Assembly: GCF_009647655.1 (NCBI RefSeq)
Contig: NZ_WJFD01000005.1
Span: 186,001 to 250,000 of the forward strand
DNA length: 64,000 nt
Reading direction: 5' to 3'
Origin: Chitinophaga sp. SYP-B3965
GTDB lineage: Bacteria > Bacteroidota > Bacteroidia > Chitinophagales > Chitinophagaceae
In this document: piece after piece, positions 1-8,700 of the stretch
Layout: every line of letters begins with the position of its first letter
Position numbering within the stretch: the stretch's first letter is position 1
Program-made: the position numbers and the translations under genes
Notes under the pieces: generated by a model
Database searches by the model: none
Seen by the model: the letters and a program-made list of their open reading frames with translations, nothing else
What the model was told of the DNA's origin: nothing

Positions 1-2
1 CC

Positions 3-1007
3 CAGTCCCAGATCCTGGTCCGTTTGCTTACCCGGGATAAGAATGAGCAGATAAATGATGGCTTCTTCCTGCAGCGGTTGCAGAAGGCCTGGGATTACCG
101 GAAAAAGATAGGGTATGTGGAAAACTGCCGCCTCGTATTCGGGGAAGCGGATGAACTGCCGGCCCTGGTGATCGATAAATTCAACGACTACCTCGTGATC
201 CAGACCCTGGCGCTGGGGATAGACCGTTGGAAACCAGCTATTGTGGCTGCACTGGAAAAAATATTCTCGCCTAAAGGTATTTATGAAAGGAACGATGTGC
301 CTGTTCGGGAACTGGAAGGTTTGCCGCAGCAAAAGGGCTTTTTAAGCGCTCCTTTTGACACGAACATCATCCTGAAGGAAAATGGTTTAAAGTTCCATGT
401 AGATATCGTAAACGGACAGAAAACAGGGTATTTCCTGGATCAGCAGGATAACCGCCGTGCTATCCAGCATATCGTGAAAGGCGCCAATGTACTGGAAGCG
501 TTCTGCTATACCGGTACTTTCTCCTGCCATGCGGCCCATTACGGAGCTAAAAGTGTGCTGGGACTGGATATCTCAGAGAATGCGGTAGCCACCGCCCGCC
601 GGAATGCGGAGCTGAACGGCCTGCAGGATAAATGTGAGTTCCAGGCCGTGAATGCTTTTGACCAGCTGAAGCAATGGACCAAAGAAGACAAGAAATTTGA
701 TGTGGTGATCCTGGATCCGCCGGCCTTTACCAAAAGCCGCGAGAATATCCAGAAGGCCATTACGGGTTATAAGGAGATCAACCTGCGGGGGATGAAGTTA
801 CTGAAGCCCGGAGGGTTCCTGGTTACCGCCAGCTGTACCAACCTGGTAGATCCCTCTATGTTCCTGGAAACCATTCACTTGGCTGCCAAGGATGCCCGTA
901 AGAAATTACGGCAGGTAACCTTCATGACACAGGCGCAGGACCATCCTATTCTCTGGAATATAGAGAACACTACTTACCTGAAGTTCCTGATCGTAGAGGT
1001 GCAGTAA
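3..1007 (+). CDS. rlmI: Class I rRNA large-subunit methyltransferase, RlmI-like (5' end cut by window)
   Basis: C-terminal part of a SAM-dependent methyltransferase of the RlmI/YccW type, which methylates a cytosine of 23S rRNA. The frame is open to the first bases of the window, so the N-terminal PUA-like domain lies mostly outside; the TTG at 24 is not a real start. The SAM-binding stretch VLEAFCYTGTFSC is near residue 157 counted from base 24. Motif IV DPPAF follows near 230, and the TASCTN segment holds the cysteine expected of an m5C enzyme. Roughly 330 of about 395 family residues are present. It converges on the small minus-strand gene that follows, with a shared terminator between them. 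The family is clear; the exact target base is inferred. Confidence 0.88.
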   Translation, partial: QSQILVRLLTRDKNEQINDGFFLQRLQKAWDYRKKIGYVENCRLVFGEADELPALVIDKFNDYLVIQTLALGIDRWKPAIVAALEKIFSPKGIYERNDVPVRELEGLPQQKGFLSAPFDTNIILKENGLKFHVDIVNGQKTGYFLDQQDNRRAIQHIVKGANVLEAFCYTGTFSCHAAHYGAKSVLGLDISENAVATARRNAELNGLQDKCEFQAVNAFDQLKQWTKEDKKFDVVILDPPAFTKSRENIQKAITGYKEINLRGMKLLKPGGFLVTASCTNLVDPSMFLETIHLAAKDARKKLRQVTFMTQAQDHPILWNIENTTYLKFLIVEVQ

Positions 1008-1017
1008 GAGGCTGTTG

Positions 1018-1155
1018 CTATGGGAGGAAACACGGGAGACATACGGGGGGAACACGAGTGATATACGGAAGGAACACGGGAGAACCGTGGAGATGGTGTG
1101 GACTTGGTATGGACTTGATGTGGAGATGAGGTGGACTTGGTCTGGGAGATATACT
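1018..1155. repeat. Purine-rich degenerate tandem repeats
   Basis: Between rlmI and its terminator lie about three copies of a 22-23 nt unit of the form GG(A/G)GGAACACGGGAGA. They are followed by imperfect copies of TGGACTTGGTATGGA-type units. The plus strand is strongly purine/G-rich. Both strands contain short open frames here, but their products are simple repeats of the same few residues, so I do not call a gene. The role is unknown; it may be a read-through or decayed repeat tract. Confidence 0.5.
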
Positions 1156-1186
1156 GTGGTAAAGGCTTTGCGAGACATAAAAAACA

Positions 1187-1215
1187 AAAAAGGCTATCGA
1201 TCCGATAGCCTTTTT
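1187..1215. terminator. Bidirectional intrinsic terminator
   Basis: A perfect 13-bp hairpin (arms 1187-1199 and 1203-1215, loop ATC) has an A-run on one side and a T-run on the other. It can therefore terminate both rlmI on the plus strand and the convergent small gene on the minus strand. Confidence 0.85.
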
Positions 1216-1235
1216 AATATCTTTAAACCTTCCCT

Positions 1236-1586
1236 TTACTTGACCACATTGAATTTCCCCGATTCCACGAGGTTTCCGTTCTTTTCACGTAACTGGAAGA
1301 TATATAAGCCGCTATAGTAATTGTCGAGATTCACCTGGGTACGCTGGGCGATATTTTTGAGGTGATCTACTTTTTTGCCGAGGAAGTTGTAAACAATAAT
1401 TTCATAAACCTTATCGTTATTACGCTGGATCTCGAAGAAGATCTTTGTTGTAGCAGGATTAGGATAGGCTTTAACAACTTTACTCACACTCTCCGTTTCA
1501 GGGAGAGATTTAGTGCTTTGGGACCACGCCGGAAGGGATATGGTACAGAGCATTAAAAATAAAATGAGCGTAGAGTTCTTCAACAT
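1236..1586 (-). CDS. Small secreted protein with T9SS type A sorting domain
   Basis: A 116-residue protein with an N-terminal hydrophobic signal peptide ending near AWSQ. It carries a C-terminal type IX secretion sorting domain (KAYPNPATTKIFFEI at its start, then GLYIFQL and a final GKFNVVK). Almost nothing lies between the signal and the sorting domain, so it is either a stand-alone sorting-domain protein or the remnant of a larger cargo. The ATG at 1586 is chosen because the longer frame would start at a TTG inside the predicted -7 promoter element. The sorting-domain family is clear; cargo function is unknown. Confidence 0.82.
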   Translation of the reverse strand: MLKNSTLILFLMLCTISLPAWSQSTKSLPETESVSKVVKAYPNPATTKIFFEIQRNNDKVYEIIVYNFLGKKVDHLKNIAQRTQVNLDNYYSGLYIFQLREKNGNLVESGKFNVVK

Positions 1587-1592
1587 AGTATC

Positions 1593-1600
1593 CAAAGATA
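1593..1600 (-). promoter_or_regulatory. Bacteroidota -7 promoter element TATCTTTG
   Basis: This is an exact TAnnTTTG match, six bases from the ATG at 1586. A start site 4-7 nt downstream would give an almost leaderless mRNA. Confidence 0.55.
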
Positions 1601-1726
1601 ATGATTTTTTTAAATATCTGTCAAACTTTTTCGGTTTTGATCTTATTATAAATATAACAAAAGCTAAGCCAAAAAGTATCTATTTGCAGTGGTTTTTTGA
1701 AAATTTTAACGCTTGTTAACGCTTTT

Positions 1727-2776
1727 TTAGAAACTCGGGCAGGTTACACTGTTCAAAGTGGTGTTCCGGCTGTTCAGGAACCTTTTGAAAACCATAGACA
1801 ATTCAAACCCTCCCATTGCCTGGCTGGCAGTCCGCAGCCGGGAAACATTCACATCGTAACTCATGCCAATTTCGTAAGCGCCCATATCCAGCCGGATCAT
1901 GGGTACTATCGCATCATTCCAGCGGAAGAACAGTCCTCCGTAGAAGCCCCTGTCTGATTCCAGCCCTTCGTCATACAAGCTGTAACCGATCATGGCCCCG
2001 CCGATGAATTCTGAATAAGACCCCTGGTGCACCTCGTTATAATGGGCAATCAGCTTTACCCGTTCAGCCACCGGAACAGTAATGCCCATGTTAAAGCTCA
2101 GTTTAGGATCCAGCGTGATGGTCTTATCATCGTAAAAGGACACCTTTGGCCGGTTGAAATGGTAATAGGCTGCCCCGATAAAGTAATTGCCTTCTTCTCC
2201 CAAAGACCCGTTATAACTCATGCCCACACCCGCATCCCAGTAAGTGTAACCGATCCTGGCCATTCTTCCCTCTTCCCCGGTAGCGGCGGCAGGGTCAAAA
2301 CGGCCATTGGTATACTGATTATTGAAAGTAAGGTGTGTAGGATCAAACTGCCGCTGTACCATGCCTCCCATAAAACCGAGGGAGAGGAAGCTGCTTTTGT
2401 CCTCACTAAGGGACTTGTGGTAGTTAAGGGCCGGCAGCACCTGAACGGACTGAAGTTTGGAAGTACCAGCCCTGTCGTAGGACATTTGCAAACCTGCCGT
2501 AATATGGTCATTGTATTGGCCGATGGGGAATTTCATTTCCCCGCTCATGGTACCTGTTTGATAAGGGATGGTAACGCTGTTCCATTGATTGCGGTAAACG
2601 CCCTGTACACGCACGTCTCCCTTAAACAGGCCAATCAACGCAGGATTGCGCAGTATAGGTGTTTCGGCAAATTGTGACAGATGGATGTCCTGGGCATTAG
2701 CGTTAAGCGCCATGCCACAGCAAATGACCAGGCGCGCGCTTTTCCACAGTGTTTTCATCGGCTTCGGCGTTTTCAT
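1727..2776 (-). CDS. Type IX secretion system membrane protein, PorP/SprF family
   Basis: A 349-residue outer-membrane beta-barrel protein of the PorP/SprF family. Members accompany type IX secretion and help deliver or anchor specific cargo, usually encoded next door. A signal peptide (hydrophobic run ending ANAQ) is followed by the family opening DIHLSQFAETPILRNPAL and by GLFKGDVRVQGVYRNQW. Alternating hydrophobic strands continue to the end. It lies 9 bp downstream of a type B sorting-domain protein and two genes after a giant one, the usual Bacteroidota pairing of PorP/SprF with PKD cargo, so the three are probably one operon. Confidence 0.9.
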   Translation of the reverse strand: MKTPKPMKTLWKSARLVICCGMALNANAQDIHLSQFAETPILRNPALIGLFKGDVRVQGVYRNQWNSVTIPYQTGTMSGEMKFPIGQYNDHITAGLQMSYDRAGTSKLQSVQVLPALNYHKSLSEDKSSFLSLGFMGGMVQRQFDPTHLTFNNQYTNGRFDPAAATGEEGRMARIGYTYWDAGVGMSYNGSLGEEGNYFIGAAYYHFNRPKVSFYDDKTITLDPKLSFNMGITVPVAERVKLIAHYNEVHQGSYSEFIGGAMIGYSLYDEGLESDRGFYGGLFFRWNDAIVPMIRLDMGAYEIGMSYDVNVSRLRTASQAMGGFELSMVFKRFLNSRNTTLNSVTCPSF

Positions 2777-2785
2777 GGTATGGTG

Positions 2786-5656
2786 TTATCGGAATAAAGT
2801 TACGTTTCCTTTTAGTTGGAATTTCTCTTTTGTGTCACAAACCGCTTCGAAAAGGTAAATATACACGTCCGGGGGCAGTGCCTTTCCATTCATGGTACCA
2901 TTCCAGCCCTGGCTGATATCCTCTACATTGAAATTCTCTCTTTTGAATACTTCCTGCCCAAAGCGGTTAAAGATCCGCAGGGATTTGATCACCTGCACGC
3001 CTTTGCCACGGGGATAGAATATGTCGTTAGCACCATCTCCATTGGGTGTAAAACCAGTGGGGAAGAACACATTGCCCTTATCACATACCAGTTTGATGTT
3101 CATCACATCCGATTTTGTACAGCCATTGGTACTGGTTACTTCCAGTGCATAGTCCATAGACTGGCGGACAGTGGATACCGTTTGCGGGCATGTAGCACAA
3201 TCCAGATACGTGCCAGGTTTCCATTCCCACTTTACCACATCGTTGCTGTAAGTAGAAGTGAGGTGCACCAGGCTACCGGCCGTTACTACCTGGTCCGGTC
3301 CAACATTCACTGTCGGTACTGGTTTCACTGTCACCGTTACCTGTGCGGTAGCGGCAGGGCAGTCGTTATCATTACGGGCTGTTACGGTATAGGTAGTATT
3401 GACTATGGGTGTTGCAACCGGCATGGCCGTAGCCGTTCCGCTGATGGTTTCTGAATTGGGTGCCCAGGTGTAGGTAACAGCACCCGCAGCGCGTAATTGC
3501 GCACTCATGCCCAGGCAGATGGCAGTATCCGGGCTCATGGATAAATGAATTGTGGGTACTACTTTTATAGCTACCGTATCACTTGCCGTACAGCCATATG
3601 CGTTAGTAGCAACAACTATGTATGAAGTATCTTTTAACGGAGAAACGGAGGGATTGTAACAATTGGTGCAGCTCATCCGGTAAGCAGGTTTCCAGACTAC
3701 CGGATCATTGCTGAGTGCCTGCAGGGTTACGCTGGTGCCTTCACAGATCTTAGCCAGTGGTGTTACAGCATGCACAAAAGGCGTGGGGCGTATTGGAATT
3801 TGGATGGTCACTGAATCCACACAATTACGTGCATCCGTTACCACCAGCTTCACCGGGTAAGCGCCGCTGGCATTATATTTTGTAGGAACAGGTACCTGTA
3901 TGGCGGATAGTGTGCCATTTCCCAGATCCCATTTCCAGTTCGTTAAAGGGATATTGGGAGAAGGAACGGAAGATTCTGTAAACCTTACCGGCTGGCCTTC
4001 GCAGGCAGTAGCAGCCAGCGTGAAACCGGCAACGGGTGCTATCACATTCAGGTGATCTGTTTTCACAACTGTATCTGCACAATACGCAGGATCGTTATAA
4101 CGAATGATGAGCGTGTCTGTGAACAGCCCTTTCACCAGCATTGTTTTTTTGATGTCTACTTCCGTAGTGGTTAAGGTGGTACCATCTCCAAACTTCCAGT
4201 TGTAGCTATCTACCAGCGTATGCGGCACATGCAGCACACCGTAGTCCACTTCACTGCTCCGGCAAATAGTTCCTACGCCGGTATGGAAATCTGCATCGAA
4301 CACATACACTGTTTTAAAGATCGTGCTCATACAATTCTGGGCGGTGTTCCTTACTGTGAGCCGCACGTTATAAGTACCGGGCTGTGTATAGGCATGGATG
4401 GGATGAGCAATGTTTTCCAGGGGGGAATTATCGCCAAAATCCCATTCATATGTATCTGAAGCAGAACCGGCAGATGTATTTGTAAAGTTATAAGCGTTCT
4501 TGTTATCACAACGGCGGGCGAAGGTGAAATCAGCCACTGGCCCGTTATTGTTGAGGGTGATGGGTGTTGCACTCGTAAAACAGCCATTGGAACCTGCACT
4601 CATTTGTATGGTAACGGGGCCGCTTGTACGAAATACGCGATTGATATCATTCTCTGAACCTTCGTAAGTAGTACCGTCGCCAAAATTCCAGCGGTAGCGG
4701 CTGGCATTGGTAGCTGTGGCCAGGAGGCGGGCACTGCTGCCTGCACAGTTATCCGGCCTTGTAGCTGTAAAACTTACATTGGTGGGTGCCGCACCTGTTT
4801 TCACCAGTTGCGGGAAGTTGCGTTGTGCTGTGCATCCCTGCTGTGTGGTTACAGAAAGGCTCACGTTGAAATTTCCGGCAGAGTTATAAACATGTGTGAT
4901 CCCCGGTGTGGTGGCATTCCCGCTTTGACTATCTCCAAAGACCCAGGCGTAAGCAGTAACGGGATCGTTATTGATGGTGGTAACACTCGCGGAAAGGTTA
5001 GCAGAAAAAGGTACACAACCCTGTAATCCCGTTCCGGAAACATTGATCACCGGGGCGGCCAGTTTAATGAAGTTTTGCTTCTTAAGGGTTTTGCTGCAAC
5101 CATTGGTATTGCTAACAGTCAGTGTTACATCAAAAGTGTCTATACGGGTAAATTGATGTTGAACAGTGGGGGAGTTAGTGGTAACCGTTGGCGTGCCATC
5201 CCCAAAATCCCATATCCGCTGTACCCCTCCGGGCGTCAGGTCTGTAAAGGTAGCCGTGTAAGGGCCGCAGGCTATTGCCGTATTTACCGTAAAGTCTGGT
5301 ACAGGTAGTGCATACACCATCAGGTTTTGCGTGGCGCTGCTGCTACCGTTCTGGTAATAAGCCGTGAGGGTTATGGTAAGTGCCCCTGCTGCCGGAAAGG
5401 TGATAACAGGGTTTAAGTCGTTGGAAGTGTTGCCATTACCAAAATTCCATAAAACGGAAAGTGGTGTGCCGGTGCTCGTATTTCGAAAGGTGAAAGTGGC
5501 AGGGGCACACTGGCTGACAGGTGAACTGGTATATGTAAAGCCAGCCTGCTGCGCTTTTATGACCGCCGGAGCAGCCAGCATACAAAGCAATAGCAGCAGA
5601 AGCTGGCTACGCACGGTATGCGGGTTTTTCATATCAGGTGCAGGAACGGTTCTCAT
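2786..5656 (-). CDS. PKD-repeat surface protein with gliding-motility type C-terminal sorting domain
   Basis: A 956-residue secreted protein. After a signal peptide (LLLLLLCMLAAPAVIKAQ) come repeated PKD/Ig-like domains recognisable by WNFGNG, WDFGDG and WVFGDS signatures. The C-terminal domain of about 90 residues begins FFPTGFTPNGDGANDIF and ends GNVTLFR, the CHU_C / T9SS type B form. The start could be the ATG at 5656 or the in-frame ATG at 5632; the latter gives a more standard signal peptide. It sits 9 bp upstream of porP/sprF and 70 bp downstream of a larger paralogue. It is probably a T9SS-exported adhesin or surface-matrix protein; the ligand is unknown. Confidence 0.88.
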   Translation of the reverse strand: MRTVPAPDMKNPHTVRSQLLLLLLCMLAAPAVIKAQQAGFTYTSSPVSQCAPATFTFRNTSTGTPLSVLWNFGNGNTSNDLNPVITFPAAGALTITLTAYYQNGSSSATQNLMVYALPVPDFTVNTAIACGPYTATFTDLTPGGVQRIWDFGDGTPTVTTNSPTVQHQFTRIDTFDVTLTVSNTNGCSKTLKKQNFIKLAAPVINVSGTGLQGCVPFSANLSASVTTINNDPVTAYAWVFGDSQSGNATTPGITHVYNSAGNFNVSLSVTTQQGCTAQRNFPQLVKTGAAPTNVSFTATRPDNCAGSSARLLATATNASRYRWNFGDGTTYEGSENDINRVFRTSGPVTIQMSAGSNGCFTSATPITLNNNGPVADFTFARRCDNKNAYNFTNTSAGSASDTYEWDFGDNSPLENIAHPIHAYTQPGTYNVRLTVRNTAQNCMSTIFKTVYVFDADFHTGVGTICRSSEVDYGVLHVPHTLVDSYNWKFGDGTTLTTTEVDIKKTMLVKGLFTDTLIIRYNDPAYCADTVVKTDHLNVIAPVAGFTLAATACEGQPVRFTESSVPSPNIPLTNWKWDLGNGTLSAIQVPVPTKYNASGAYPVKLVVTDARNCVDSVTIQIPIRPTPFVHAVTPLAKICEGTSVTLQALSNDPVVWKPAYRMSCTNCYNPSVSPLKDTSYIVVATNAYGCTASDTVAIKVVPTIHLSMSPDTAICLGMSAQLRAAGAVTYTWAPNSETISGTATAMPVATPIVNTTYTVTARNDNDCPAATAQVTVTVKPVPTVNVGPDQVVTAGSLVHLTSTYSNDVVKWEWKPGTYLDCATCPQTVSTVRQSMDYALEVTSTNGCTKSDVMNIKLVCDKGNVFFPTGFTPNGDGANDIFYPRGKGVQVIKSLRIFNRFGQEVFKRENFNVEDISQGWNGTMNGKALPPDVYIYLFEAVCDTKEKFQLKGNVTLFR

Positions 5657-5724
5657 TTTTTCAAAGGATATGGGATACTTATGAATTATACAAATCTATA
5701 ATATTATTTGGACATATCCATCAA

Positions 5725-8700
5725 TTACCTTAATAGGGTCACATTCCCCTTCACCAGCAGTGGTTCGTTAGAATCGCAGGTCATTTCCACGTAATAGATG
5801 TACACATCCGGGTTGAGCAATACGCCGCCGAACTTGCCATCCCAACCGCAGCCGGGATCGTCTGTGTTGCAATTACTCCTTTCAAACACCATCTGGCCCC
5901 AGCGGTTGAAGATCTTAAAGGACTTGATGCCGCTGATGCCTTTACCCCTTACATAGAAGAGGTCGTTCTGACCATCTCCGTTGGGACTGAAGGTGTTAGG
6001 GATGAATGCTGTGCTGGCCGGGCAAACCAGTTTTATGGGTAACAGTGCAATAGTGGCGCAGCCAAATTGGTTAGTAGCCGTAATGTTATAGGTCACATCT
6101 CCTTTAGGCGTAGCTATCGGATCGGGGCAATCTATGCAGGTGATCCATTTGTCCGGGTACCACTGCCACTTAATAATATCAGGGGAGCCCTGTACGTTCA
6201 GGGTCACTTCCGTACCTGCCGGTACTACCCGTCCGGGGCCGGTGGTGATCTCCGGAGAAGGATTTACCGTAACCAATACGTTAGCCGTATCCGTAAAGCA
6301 GGCATCATTACCATACCCGATCACCTGGTATTGTGTGGTGGTGGCCGGTCTGGCAAAAGGCGTGGCGATATCTGCCCTGCTCAGGCCGGTACTGGGGATC
6401 CAGCGGTAACGGAGAGCGCCGCTGGCAGTAAGTTGCGTTTGCTTGCCGCTGCAGATCACCGCATCATAAGACTGCACCTGGAAAGGCTGGGATACGGTAA
6501 TGCGGGCGGAATCATTCACAATACATCCGAAGCTATTTATTACACGAACACGGTAAGTTGTATCCCTCACAGGATTTACCCGCGGGTTGGCACTGCCTGC
6601 ATCTGAGATATTATAGTTGGTCCAGGAATACGTAGCAGGGCTTGCATTAGACCTGATCTCCAGGGTTTCTCCCAGGCAGATCACAGCTTGTTTAGGCATC
6701 ACATTTACAGTGGGTAATGGATTGACGCTAACAGGCACCATCGCTATGTCCGGGCATTTGTTATTCTCATTGCGGATCACCAGTTTTACCTGATGGTTGC
6801 CGGGTGTTCTGAAAACCATTCGCGGACGGGAGCCGGTAGCGTTGGTGGGCTGATCATCCAGCAGCCAGGTCCATTTTGTACCGGGCAGGTTTTTATTTTC
6901 CGATCCTTCAAAAAGAATGGAATCGCCTGCGCAAATAGGATTCACGGGAGCCAGGCGTGTATCTGGCAGCGGATCTACTTTTACCGGCAGCGTCAGGGAA
7001 TCCATACAGCCATGGAAGCTGGTGATCACCAGCTTAGCCTGGTAGGTGCCCACGCCAACGTAATGGAAGGTGGGGTTGAGTGCCGTACTTACATCATCCG
7101 TTCTGTTATCCACACCAAAATCCCAACGATAGGACTGCGGTTGCTGGTGTTTGAGATAAGAAAGGCTGGTGCTGCTATTCGAAAAGATCACATCGCCAAA
7201 ATCACATGCCTGTGAATCATCCAATACGAAAGACGCTTTCGCCTGATCAACAATGATACTGTCCGGAGAGCCCTCTGCGGGTACCCTGCAGCCTTGTGCA
7301 TCTTCCAGGATCACCCTTGGGTAATAAACACCCTGTTTATCGTAAGTGTATTTGTAAGAGTTGGTAGTAGTGGTTTGCACATTCCCGTTATCAAGGTCCC
7401 AGATGTACTTCACCGCATTAGAGGAAGTAGCCGTGAGGGTGATCTCATGCGGCATGCAACCGGTTTTCGGTGTAAAATCACGGGTACCTGTTGGTCCCTG
7501 GATCACAACTTCCTGTGTGATGGAATTGATACAATCCCCGTTGGAATAAACATCCAGGCGAATGGTATATCTGCCTGGGCGGTTAAACACATGGGAAGGG
7601 TTTGCTAAGTTGGAACGGCTGCCATCTCCAAAATCCCATACAGAACGTACATACCCGGTGCTTTCATTGGTGAATTGCACCAGCACAGGTGGGCATACCG
7701 GCAGGTTGGCCGGTATACTGAACTTAGCTACAGGATCAGGAACAACAACGTATTTACCTTTTGTGATCGTTTCCGTACAGCCAATGGCGTTAGTTGCGGT
7801 AAGCGTTACGTCAAACTCTCCGGGTTGTGTATAAACATGTACAGGATGTTGATCTGTGCCGGTTCCGCCATCTCCAAATTGCCAGGCATAACTGAGGTTA
7901 CTGCCGGTGGATGCATTGCTGAATTGCAATGGACTATTAACACAGGAAATAGTAGAAGCCGTGCGGAACTGTGCGGTAACACCTGTTACCGGTACTGGTT
8001 TAGTTACCGTAGTGATACAACCTGCATTGTCCTCTATCCGCAGTTGCACATTATAAGTACCCATCTGGGCGAAGGCATGTTTGTAATCTACCGGTTTGGT
8101 TTGCAACACCTGCGGTGTAGTACCATCTCCAAAACTCCACGTCCAGGAACGGAGGTTATAACCATGAGAAGGAGTAGAAGCATCGGTGAATGATTGTTCA
8201 TCCCCTTTACAATTTCTGCCGGTAAAATTAAAGTCACCTACCGCACCGTTCACTTTCACGGGAATGATGTTGGATGTGCTCGCACAACCATTCCTGTCTA
8301 ATATGCTTAGATAAACATTATAATCGCCAGGTGTGTCGTATTGTTTGGAAATGGAAGTGCCGGGTACCGGTGCATAAGTGTTGTCTCCCCAGCTCCAGTA
8401 ATAGGAAACAATGTTTGCAGGGTTGGTATTGCCCCTGGTGAAAGTAACACCACTGCCTGCGCAGATCTCTGTATTCAGGGCTGAAATGATCGGCTTCTCA
8501 TCAATCACTTCAATGGTTACAGCATGCACAGATTCGCAATTGCCATCGTTCACCGTGAGACGGATAGTATAGGTACCTGGTGCTGCGTACACATGTGTAG
8601 GAGAAGGAATGGTAACAAGCGGTGAATTATCTCCAAAGTCCCAAGACCAGAAACGCGGTGTTCCCGGTATAGGGCCAAAGTCAGAATTGTCTACGAAATT

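Noticed and set aside
906..1317. Two overlapping open frames over the purine-rich tandem repeats
   Set aside because: Their products are simple repeats, they overlap a terminator and neighbouring genes, and no start signal is evident.
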